DNA of 64,000 bases from Ophiosphaerella korrae (lineage: Eukaryota > Ascomycota > Dothideomycetes > Pleosporales > Phaeosphaeriaceae), in assembly GCA_028456385.1 (NCBI GenBank), contig JALNQF010000144.1:1-64000 (forward strand), in the 5' to 3' direction. The notes under the pieces are model-generated. The model ran no database searches. It was given only the letters and a program-made list of their open reading frames with translations, and was not told where the DNA came from. Of this stretch, positions 34,550-43,951 are shown in pieces (position 1 is the stretch's first letter; every line of letters begins with the position of its first letter). Both the position numbers and the translations under genes were made by a program.

Positions 34550-35912
34550 CTAAAGAGTTCCCGGTGGAGGATTGTAGCGCTCAAAACTTGCGAGTTTCCC
34601 GGCCCTGACTATGTCCGTGATAGTGTTCTTTCTGAGGCTCTTCATGCTCTTGTAAATTCCTTGCGCAGGATATGCGAACAACCCGAACATTGCTGTGGCA
34701 TTCCTTAGCATTAATTTCAATGTGAACACATCTGGATGTCACTCACCAGTGCTGGTGACCAGCAGTATGTGAAGGGTACCTTCAACCAGTCGATAAGATC
34801 TGGGCCCATGCTCGCATGGATAGGTTCCAAATGTAGGTCCTTCACTCGCCATCCATTAATAACATCACCTAACCTAGATGGTAATGTTAACTCATTGTAT
34901 GCCGCCAGTTTCATCGTTGCCATAATGCGACACATAATAGAGTACTAAGTGGACGGAACACTTACCCCTGCCAAGTCATCATGTTGACAATACCATAGCT
35001 ATAATAGTTCGCCTGCGTCTGTTTTATATCCGCAGCTTTCACATTTGTGAGCGGATGTGGAAACGCATCCGTTGGCGTCCATGGCATTGTGAACATCATA
35101 TGCACAGGAATACCCAAAGCCTGCGCACAGTGCACGTGTGCAAAAGATGGAGGATTCGCGATGATGGCGTTTGCAATGAACGGTTCATGCGAGATAGGGT
35201 CTGGAAAGACGCAAGAACTCCAACAGCCTCGCAACATCTCATAAATCATACGCCGTTTCCGTGGAATGTCCCCTCCTTTCAAAGAATCGAGGGATGGTAG
35301 TAAGCCAGGATTACGCACCATGTACTAAACCGCAATAGGTAAGAATGCAGGGTCGCACGTGACATTGACGCACGCACTTACAGACATCAAGTCCTCTGGG
35401 TCGCCGCCAATAGGATAGAACTCTAAACCCGACTTTCGCACGAATTCTGCGAAAACTTCATGAGTTGCCAACCGTACACGATGCCCGTATCGTTGGAGAG
35501 CGGTTCCCAGGGCGATAAACGGCTGCACATCTCCTCTGCTGCCAACCACCTGTATAGCGATGTTTAGTGGTGGACATCGTCCAGGAGGTTGAACCTCTGG
35601 CTCTGCCACCACCAGCTGGTGTATACGTAGCGACTTAGTCAACTCAGCAGGGGCTGAGGATGCAAAACTGATATCCAGTGTCCCATCAGCTATGATGCAG
35701 AGTTAGTGCTGTGCATGAAGCGGAAAGTGCGATCTGATACCCTTCAGTGTACAAGAGCTCTCAAGGATAGCGCTGGAAGAGTGCAGTTCATAGGGCGGAG
35801 GTTCATCCCAAGCAATGCACATCTCATCTAAGGAAGATTGCGTGTGTTTGGAAGTCGCGGCATCCATGGCAGAGGTCCACGAATCGGTTGCTCGAATATA
35901 TGGTGTTAGCAA
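34550..35912 (-). pseudogene. GT28 sterol-glucosyltransferase-like gene lacking its donor-binding half
   Basis: Minus-strand exons 35741-35912, 35382-35689, 34966-35324 and 34747-34873 join in frame (introns 51, 57 and 92 bp). They encode the N-terminal GT-B domain: PPPYELHSS leader, [70 protein letters not shown], and WQG-LGDVINGWRVKDL up to PFTYCWSPAL. In intact relatives about 250 residues of UDP-sugar binding domain with an HHGGxGT-type motif follow. Here the sequence passes at once into a short stretch (34550-34704) reading ATAMFGLFAYPAQGIYKSMKSLRK, which is the tail usually found after that domain. The tail is also out of frame if spliced at the obvious sites. The gene has therefore lost its catalytic centre by internal deletion and is probably non-functional. 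Confidence 0.8.
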
Positions 35913-36338
35913 AAAGTTTGAAATGCTCTGTGACAGCCTCTTATAGAGTTCTTTGAGGGTGGAATGAATGCCGATCGAAGTGAAGGCCCGATTAGGGCCA
36001 GGCTAGCAACGTGCTAATTTCTACTGCGGCTTAGCTCGTATCGCATGAAGCGGACGTGTAACGCCAGCCTGTTAGTGTGCCAAATACGATAATAGCGAAT
36101 ACGACAATAGCGAATGCGTCGAATGTGAAGAAAGGCTGAAAACGGTGTCCTCGATCTTGAATGACGCTGTGCTCCTCGAAACATTCTCGGAGATTAAATC
36201 ATTTGGCTCCTGGGCGGAGCACAGCCCATATTTCTTTTACAAAAGGTCTACTATGGCCTGGTCGAACTCTTCTAACCTCCCTTCCCTTATCTCTTTCGCT
36301 TCGTCTAGTCGATTCTCGTCAAATACTAGGACCATAAA
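35913..36338. promoter_or_regulatory. Promoter region of the GH78 gene
   Basis: These 426 bases lie between the divergent GT28 remnant and the rhamnosidase. A 15-bp tandem repeat (36083-36127) lies about 210-255 bp upstream of the start codon. No other gene is supported. Confidence 0.4.
36083..36127 (+). repeat. 15-bp tandem repeat, three units
   Basis: The units are AATACGATAATAGCG, AATACGACAATAGCG and a diverged third, AATGCGTCGAATGTG. The first two differ by one transition. Their position in the rhamnosidase promoter allows a regulatory role, but simple slippage would look the same. Confidence 0.6.
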
Positions 36339-38857
36339 ATGAAATTCTCTAAACCAGCTTCGTTGGCTTGTCTGATAGCCGCTGAAACCGCAGCAGTACA
36401 CACCTTCCAACCACGACAGCCTGTGCGACAATACAGTCTACAATACCCGGCAAATTACAGTCTGGCGCCGATAGTTGGGCCAAACGGTACCGTCACCATC
36501 AAAGGGGCAACTACGGCTCCAGGTGTGGTAGTACTTGACTATGGAGCCAATGTCGAGGGTCACCCCACTTTCCAAGTCCTCTCTGCTATTGGTGACACGT
36601 CTGGACTAGAGATCACATATAGCGAGTCTAAAGCGGTACTGGACAGTTTCCACATGGTAAATGTTCCGCTGCAAGCGCTTGAACCCTACACTAACCCCTA
36701 TTATAGAGCGACGGACCACTCGCTTTAGCCGCAGCTATGGACACCTACAGAGTCAATCAGTATAATATCACCGGACCCTTAATGCACACAAATCGACTCA
36801 TCCAAGGAGGTTTCAGATACCAGAAACTCAACCTCTCCACAGCCGGCGAATTGATTTTGCAGAACATAGGTGTGAAGCACACAATCCCAACTACACCTCT
36901 TGATCGGCTCCCAGGATACTTCGAGACCTCAGATGAGGACCTGAATCGAATCTGGAAGGTCGGAGCGAGAACTATTCAATTGAATGACATTCCTGCGAAT
37001 TCCATTCCTCCGTTCTGGCAGGTCTCAGCTGATGGATCCTTGGTTGAAAGTCAAGCGCCTCAAGTGCTATCAGGCAGCATCGCTGCTACGTTGACACAGT
37101 ACCAGCTTGCGTTTGAAGTCAAACCCATTGTAAAAGGACTAGGGTTCTCTGTCCTCGCTGACACCCTCAACTCTGGGATCTATATCTTTTGCAATATTGC
37201 TAATTCGTCGATTTCGGCACACTTCGGACCTACCGAGGATACTATTCCGCTTGCTTTCGCAACGCTGCCGCGTAATATAACCCTCGGTGCGTGGCATAAA
37301 GTGGAGGCAACCGTAAATATGACCAACATTGCTGTTTCCATCAACAAGGTCCCAGTTTTACAATTCTCGCAGACTTCTGCCTTTGCCGGATCGTTCGGAT
37401 TGGGCGCGTCGTTCGGCCACTCTGCCATTTTCCGTAATCTTTCTGCTACGACCTTGACAGGAGAATCAATCTATTCAGCAACTCTGACCGACGAGACTTT
37501 CTTCTCTAACTTCCTTATTGGGACAAACCCCAGGGACACTACAGTTGACGGCTCAAAACGCGACCGCATTACGTATGCAGGCGATCTCGATATTGCCCTA
37601 GTATCCTCACTGGCGAGCACGAATGGCGTCAGCTATATTAAAGGCACGCTCGATCTTCTCGGTTCCTTTCAATTAAGCCCAGGATTCTTCGCACCCACGG
37701 CAAAGATTCAACAAGAACCGCTTTCCACACCCGTTGATGCCAACATTACTGGTCTGATTGGCTACTCTTTCAACCTCCTTACCGCAGCTGCAAACTTTTA
37801 TAAGCGCACCGGCGACACCGATATGCCAAAGAAGTGGGCACCTAAAGTTGTGCGCATGCTAGACTGGGCACACTCACAAGTTCTGCCTGAAAGTGGGCTA
37901 TTAAACATCAGCAACGCTATCTTCAGTGGCGACTGGAATTATTATGATGCACCGCAGACTGGTGTTGTCTCTAAGTTTAATATGGTATACGCATATGCGC
38001 TCCAGGAATGCATCAGTCTTCTCGCGGATGGTGGCATTGACACAGAGCCATACCTTTTGCGACTTGAATCTCTGCGAACAGCGATTGATAACAACCTCTG
38101 GTCGAATGAACTCAACGCGTACTACCTTTCACAATCCATCAAGGATGGCTTCGGACAAGACTCAAATGCTTTAGCCATACTTGCTGGTGTGACCACATCC
38201 AACCATACTTCAACTAGCGTTCTGAGTACGCTCCAGCAACTTTTCACACCCGTGGGTCCTCTTGCCTTTTCGCGTAGAACTATTCAATCCGGGTTTGCGG
38301 AGTTTATTAGCCCCTATGCATCTGCCTATCACTTGCGCGCCGCACTTGAGAACAAAGATAGTGGGACTGCCATGAATTTACTGAAGAGCCTATGGGCGCC
38401 AATGGCTGACCCTAAAGGAGCCAACTACACCGGGTGCTTTTGGGAGACGCTGGATGCAACCGGTGCGCCTGCACTTGGTAGGACGACTAGTCTCTGCCAT
38501 GCGTGGGCCGCAGGTCCGACTGGAGAGCTTAGTGAGTACGTCTTAGGAGTGAAGGCTGTAGCTCCAGGTTATAGCGAGTGGCGAGTCGCTCCAGTGACCC
38601 TTGGCCTAGAGTGGGCCAGTGGCAGATTCCCTGTACCAGGGGGTGAGATCTCTGTTGCTTGGAATGCCACAAGGAGCGTAATTACCAAGTTGGAGCTGAC
38701 GAGCCCTCCCGGGACCACGGGTACGGTGGTCGTGCCTTTACCAAACCAAGATGAATTATTGGGAGGAACTTTCGAGATTAATGGACGGAAAGTGGACGGA
38801 AAGGGAACGTTCCCTGTCATAGGAGGAGAACCTTTTGTTCTAACGTATGACCTCTGA
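36339..38857 (+). CDS. Secreted GH78 alpha-L-rhamnosidase
   Basis: This is a predicted extracellular inverting rhamnosidase of 822 residues with exons 36339-36656 and 36707-38857 (50-bp intron). The join LDSFHM-SDGPLALAAAMDTYRVN restores the family sequence. A signal peptide (MKFSKPASLACLIAAETAAVHT) starts the protein. The N-terminal beta domains are followed by a laminin-G-like insert (about 235-360), then the (alpha/alpha)6 barrel. The signature DGSKRDR begins at Asp387 and Asp392 is conserved. GCFWETLD contributes Glu686, the presumed partner carboxylate. A C-terminal beta domain ends at VIGGEPFVLTYDL. Both catalytic acids are intact. It is the second rhamnosidase-type gene within 10 kb, so rhamnose-bearing pectin or flavonoid glycosides are the likely substrates. 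Confidence 0.92.
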
Positions 38858-39848
38858 TCTTTGGATCCTGTTTACGCCTTTTGCTGGACGCACCGATATC
38901 TAGACTAGACTCGCATACGCTTTGTTCTGACCTTGCCGATTCTTTGCTTTAGAGTAACCGAAAATGAAAAGTTCCTGTGAAATAAGTAACGGACCAATAA
39001 AGCTCGAGTTTCCTCCATAGACATGCTTGCGGTTCACTTCCAAGTTCTTGAGGTCATGGGGTAACGAGATCTAGAAAGCCTCTTCAGAAGCATTGGAATG
39101 GCCATTCCATAAGCATGTACCCAAAATCATGGCCGGCAAAACAAGACAATGTGAGAACGGGGAACTTGCACTCACACAGCCAAGGCATGTCAATCAAGCA
39201 TATATTTAGCTAGCAAGGCGCTGCCGTTGCTGTGTCATATGCGACAGCGTCTCTGACTTTTACCCGACCGCTTGAAAAAGTGCTTTGGCGGCACATTTAG
39301 TCGAGTCAAGTCCGGCGCTTTTGCGTATTATACTGGAGAATATGAATCGTCAAACCATTAAAGTCTTTACTTTGCTAGCGCCATAGCATGCTTGAAATTA
39401 CCCCCTTCCAGATGTCCTGGGCTCCCGGTATAAAATTGGTGGCCGTCGTCGCCGGGAAGGTTAGTTACAGGATCAGCTATCCGTGCGCGTTTCCGACGCA
39501 CAGCCCCGATATTGACTAGGTGAAATCTGGCGCCCGTAGATATGGCTTGGAGCTTAACGTAGCTATTACAACCTTAGCCTAGCGCTATTTCTATGGCATC
39601 CCCGGCTAACCCATGGTTAGATGACATGCAGCCTGTATTACGGTGCCTCTTCTTGGTTAGGCCCATGGTATCCTTGGCAAACCCATGGTTAGATGACATG
39701 CAGCCTGGCCTGGTTCATGACCCGCTGAGCCGCGGCTCCCTCCCAATTAGGCAGAGCTTTACCTATTCGGGGTTGCCGGGGAAATGGCTTACCCCGATCG
39801 CGTCCTGCATAGCATGTATCAACAGCCTCGCTCCTATTGTTTGGCCCC
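38858..39848. other. Intergenic region, 991 bp
   Basis: No gene is supported. A 28-bp sequence containing CATGGTTAGATGACATGCAG occurs twice, at 39608-39635 and 39680-39707. The rest shows nothing that I recognise. The promoter of the downstream gene lies at its right end. Confidence 0.4.
39608..39707 (+). repeat. 28-bp direct repeat, two copies 72 bp apart
   Basis: The copies at 39608-39635 and 39680-39707 are identical over 28 bases, and the sequence just before them is also partly alike. This suggests a recent 72-bp tandem duplication whose remaining part has diverged. No function is implied. Confidence 0.6.
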
Positions 39849-41359
39849 ATGGCTTCTTCCTCCTCCCTCTCCTCACGCTCCCTCGATCGAATTCAAGGCT
39901 GGCTGCGCGCCTCTCCCGATCCAGCACTTACTGCATCGCCGTTCTGCCCACCGACTCCCCCAAAATCGCCAGCAGCCACAGCTCCACAATCCCTGAAGCG
40001 ACCCCGCGATGGCTCGCCGTGCGACATGGATGACGGCAATTCCGTGCGCAGCTCCAGCCCAGGTAAAAGACGGCGCAAAGAGGACGACTCTTTCCCTGGA
40101 CAAAGTCTCTCGCGCACCGTCTTGACTGCAACGGGCAGCACAAAGCGAACTTCCAGCCCAAGTCGCCATCTTACAGAGCTGCGGACCGCTCGACCTTCCA
40201 TTTCGCTCTCCCCCATTACTATGCCTCCTAAGCCACTGTCGGACGATGCCATGACACGCTTGGGGCGGTTAAGGAGGCGATTGGGCAGTGCTCTCAAGGG
40301 TGGCTATATTCCAGGAGGTCTGAAGGACGCGATTGAGCAAGACTCGGATTTCCGTCTGTCCGTATCCATGGAGCCCATTGACGAAGAGGCCTTCGATCAT
40401 AGGGATAAGCGTACGCTGGCCGACTTTGCGCTCCTCGACACCCTGCAACAGGTGAAGAAGATATTCCAGGGCGCTACTCTCTGCACACAGTTTGGAAGAG
40501 ACGAGGATGCATGGTGCTTCAGCGTCGTCTGGCCGCTTATTGAGCTTGCTATCAAGCTTCACGGCAAGGACAAGTGGCGGCCTGAGAGCGTGTAAGTCTT
40601 ACCCTTCCCGTATGCATTCGCCGCTAAACTCGCAGGCAATCCCAAAGCATAAACCCCCTGTACCTCTCCCGCATACCTGACCCCTCCACTCCAAGCAAGG
40701 AGCGCCATCTCTTCCGCAAAACCGATTTCTGCTTCTCGTACTCGTACCTCGATCCGCGTTTCCGCGCACTATACAACCAGCTGGAGGAAGTCAATGCAAT
40801 AAATGTTTCCCATACGACGGACAATTTTACCTCGCGTGCCATCCTCTTTTCGGGGATCGAGGTAAAGCCAGAGAATGGCGACCAGAAAGAGGCCGAGCTA
40901 CAGATGGGCATCTGGATGGCGGCGAGCTTGCGGAAGAAGATGGAGTTGGCGAGGAGAGCTTTTTCTGGGACTTTGGTATCGGAAAGCGAGCCTGTGTCTA
41001 ATGCTGGAGTCAGTCATGGTTCGAAAGAGACTCAAAATCCCGATATCAATGCAGACGACCCTTCCATCACAGCCCTCCTCGAACCCGCCCTCACCATCGT
41101 CGGCCACGAGCACAAAATCTACTACGCCTACCCATCCTCTACCACTGGGGACATCACGATCCTCGGACCAGACGAAAAGTTCACAAATTTGTCAACTCAC
41201 TCTGTCCAAGGCATCTTCAAACTCATAAGCTTTTATGCTACCATCTTGGATTATGGGTACCGAGCGGAAGTGGATAGTGGGCAAGAAGGTGATGGAGGAC
41301 TATGGAGCGACTATTTAGAGAAGGTCATTAAGGAAGTTGGCAGCGACACTTATCGATGA
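39849..41359 (+). CDS. PD-(D/E)XK nuclease-like fold protein
   Basis: The protein has 488 residues, with exons 39849-40591 and 40636-41359 and a 44-bp intron whose removal restores WRPESV-QSQSINP. The first 120 residues are low-complexity, rich in Ser, Pro and basic residues, and hold the nuclear-localisation-like patch GKRRRKED. The second half contains AWCFSVVWPLIELAIKLHG, then RKTDFCFSY with Asp278, and FSGIEVKPENGDQKEAELQMGIWMA with Glu323-Val-Lys325. This D...ExK layout is the PD-(D/E)XK active site as seen in a fungal family of nuclease-like proteins without a known role. Family assignment comes from my memory of that motif arrangement. Whether it cuts nucleic acid is unknown. The start ATG is 12 bases inside a longer non-ATG frame. 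Confidence 0.8.
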
Positions 41360-42589
41360 GGTAAAGAAAGAGATCTGGAGCTGGTTCAGATGATATGAAT
41401 TCATGAATCACTGGTCTATCAGCCACGAATGTCCCAAAGGGACTTTTCGCACGCTAGACAGGCTTTTTGATCTGCTCATCATGGTGTGTCGCAAACCCGC
41501 CAAACACAAACACCCGCAGCTCAAAATGCGCCCAAACACCTCTCTGGCTCACCCGCAATGAATCATCAGCACCATAAGCCCTGACCGCTCTCCCCGCCTA
41601 ATCACCGCTCTACCGGACTGTTTCCGCTGCCCTACTTGCCGTTCGCACCGAAATCATCGCTCGGTATGCAGCAGATGATATACCGTCCTGATCACCTAGT
41701 ATAAAGTGCACCGATCAAATGGTGCTAATTTACGGCATTAAATTTCATGGCAATCGGCGCACTTTATAGTCATAACTTCGTGCACGATTAGAATTATTCT
41801 TCCCGGTGTTTTGGGCTTCCATTCATCGCACAGGTCCTGGCGGGCAATGTCGCATGATGAGAGCACAGAAAATCTCGCAAAAATAAAGTTCTATGGGTGA
41901 GGAGGACAAGATTAATAAGTACATGAGAACTTCTTTGTGTACTGTACATGGTCGATTCCTTGCATTAAAGCGCTACGGAATGTGGTGTTCCCGTGGGGAA
42001 GCGATGGCTGCAGGAGGATCGACACCTCCACTCTCGCATGAAGTCTGTTCTTCAGCAGGCAGGAAGGGCCTAGACACCCTCATCATCGCGGTGAGCCAAA
42101 GTCTACTCGGGACAATTCAGCTCAATACAAATACACCGGCGCTTCTTTTGTTCAGCATGGATATCCGTAAAATGATCATCGGATTTCCAAGACACCATGT
42201 CCATTTCTTGTCTTCAGAGGTTACAGTGTTACATGCCGATCATGGGTAGGGCCTGGCTAGCCATGGGTCCCGTATTGGCTCCCCCCTTTCCTGAGATCCG
42301 ATCTGATCGCTTGGCGCTCATCCGCCACAAGTAGCGATAATCAACCTCTTCTTTCTCATCCGCGCCACAATAAAATTAACGCGCCTCACGCAACCCTATA
42401 GCCGTTGCGGGTCGGCCCTCCCCCTTGCTACAAGGGGGCTACATAAACGGACTGACCCGAGGGTGGCAAAACATCAGTGCGTACGCCCGTGTAGAGAAGA
42501 TTCGAGATACTATACCAGAATTCGTTATCTAAATACTATAAAGCCAAGGTATTTTATCTTACTTGGCGTTAGCTAGGTCATCTGCGGCA
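41360..42589. other. Intergenic region with repeat fragments
   Basis: No convincing gene was found. An open frame at 41893-42249 has no recognisable motif. Positions 41699-41769 hold a hairpin-like inverted repeat. A strong hairpin, CCCCCTTG-CTA-CAAGGGGG, lies near 42420-42439. Confidence 0.35.
41699..41769. repeat. Inverted repeat, 17-bp arms, MITE-like
   Basis: The arm GTATAAAGTGCACCGAT (41699-41715) faces ATCGGCGCACTTTATAG (41753-41769), with near-complete complementarity and TA-containing ends. It spans 71 bp in total. It may be a minimal Tc1/mariner-type MITE or a transcription-related hairpin. Confidence 0.45.
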
Positions 42590-42662
42590 ATGCCTGCAAC
42601 ACCAAATCGTTGGCTAAGTTACAAGGAACGCGTTAAAATCCATACGTTAGTAGAACTTAGAT
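42590..42662 (+). pseudogene. N-terminal fragment of a Tc1/mariner-like transposase
   Basis: From the ATG at 42590 the frame reads MPATPNRWLSYKERVKIHTLVELR and then meets a stop. The RxxxYKERVKIHTLxELG pattern resembles the helix-turn-helix start of fungal Tc1-like transposases. The sequence then changes into GC-rich repeat beginning GGTGTTGCGAGATGCGAG. This is a short fragment and family recognition is tentative. Confidence 0.35.
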
Positions 42663-43330
42663 AAAAGGTGTTGCGAGATGCGAGCTCAGGAATGAGTGGG
42701 AGATGATCATTGATCGAAGAGCTATCTGAGCTGAGCTACTTATATACACAGTGGAGCAGCTCGCTTACTGCTGCGAGCTTACCTGAATTGTATGGAGCAG
42801 AGCCCTAACTTGCGACACACACCCTAGGTGAGCTGCGCAGTAGAGCTTTTCAGTAGGTTTCGTAGCAGTTATCTAAACTTAGTTAGAACTACTTTTACCT
42901 ACAACTCTATTTGTTTTAAGCTCGTGCGCGCGCGCTAAGCACTTGTGCGTTGCGCGTAGTATACTTAGAGTTTTCTAGCCTTGTAAACTCTTTAGTAACT
43001 ATTAATATAGCTATTATAAGTTGTTGTTTTTAAAGCTTTGTAGATCTATCCTAAGCTTCCTATCTTGTTTTCTTATTAGTAATTGTTATACTAACGCGTT
43101 TTTGTAGAGTAAAGCTAAGAAAGTGTAACGAAGGTTCTCAGAACACTCGAGACTCTTGTGAACTCTGGTACGAGTTGGGGGCGGGGCTGATACACCAAAG
43201 GTCATGACGTTGTATAGTTGTAGTCCAAAGCGGGGCAGATGCGCTACACAGGCGCATAAAAAGCTCGACACTTGCGAAAGGAGGAGAGCAAGCATTATTC
43301 TCTCTTAGATACTAGTAGTACTGTTGAATA
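42663..43330. other. Repeat debris, possible solo LTR at its start
   Basis: From about 42669 the sequence TGTTGCGAGATGCGAG runs to TTGCGACACA near 42828. Its TG...CA ends have inverted-complementary character, as in a short solo LTR. No target duplication is visible. The remainder to 43330 is mixed and partly TA-rich, with no gene. Confidence 0.3.
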
Positions 43331-43402
43331 CTATCTGTCATCCCTTCACTATCTCTTGTAGCCTACGGCAAGTACTATTGTCTTCCAGCTACCTCTTAAC
43401 AG
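43331..43402 (+). repeat. 72-bp dispersed repeat, copy 2
   Basis: This is the partner of 28690-28761, ungapped, with transition-only differences. It is immediately followed by the repeat shared with the left window end. Confidence 0.7.
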
Positions 43403-43457
43403 TTGTAAACTTACTAACATTGGCGCAAAGTGAGAGATATAAGGGTTAACTCCCTTA
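43402..43457 (+). repeat. Dispersed repeat, second copy of 21-77
   Basis: It starts GTTGTAAACTTACTAACATT and runs through AGAGATATAAGGG to TAACTCCCTTA, matching 21-77 with mostly transition differences. It adjoins the 72-bp repeat, so two element ends meet here. Confidence 0.6.
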
Positions 43458-43951
43458 TACTAACCTAATCTACGCCTCTACGTAACTTCGCTATCGTTTT
43501 ATCTATAGTATTGAGGGCCACTCTAGAACTCCTCTAGAGGTCTATTACTGCGACCCCTTACGCTAAGTTTCTATAGTATAGAGGGCGTAATAGTATAGAG
43601 TCTAGTATAATGTATTAGATATATAAATAAGAAGTCTAGAACATCTAGTGCAATGCGTCCGATACACAAAAATACTGTCTACGGAATAATACCTAGGGGT
43701 TAAGGGTTTTTCAACGCTTACGTGCCGTTGCTATCGACTAATAATGGCAGGAGAGATTATAGTCTTAGTTGCCGATGTGGACCGGCGACTGGAATAGATT
43801 AGCTACAACAGAGTCGAACGAATACAAACATGACGAATATATCTTAGATTGGCAAAGTAAACTAAGGAGTCTTAGGGCGAAAGAACGTCTAGTATTACGT
43901 TCTATCTCCATAGCGCTAGCTTCCTGGCTCTGGATTCTGTTTATCTTCGTC
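43458..43951. other. Repeat-derived spacer and 3' flank of the HET-TPR gene
   Basis: The left part contains several short palindromes (for example TCTAGAACTCCTCTAGA near 43520) and TA-rich sequence. The right part is ordinary. No gene is supported. Open frames here overlap the end of the HET-TPR gene on the other strand. Confidence 0.3.

Noticed and set aside
39873..40297. Long minus-strand frames under the PD-(D/E)XK gene
   Set aside because: They mirror the Ser/Pro-rich low-complexity head of the plus-strand gene.
41893..42249. 118-residue open frame
   Set aside because: No recognisable motif, no neighbouring exons and no clear promoter. It is equally compatible with chance.
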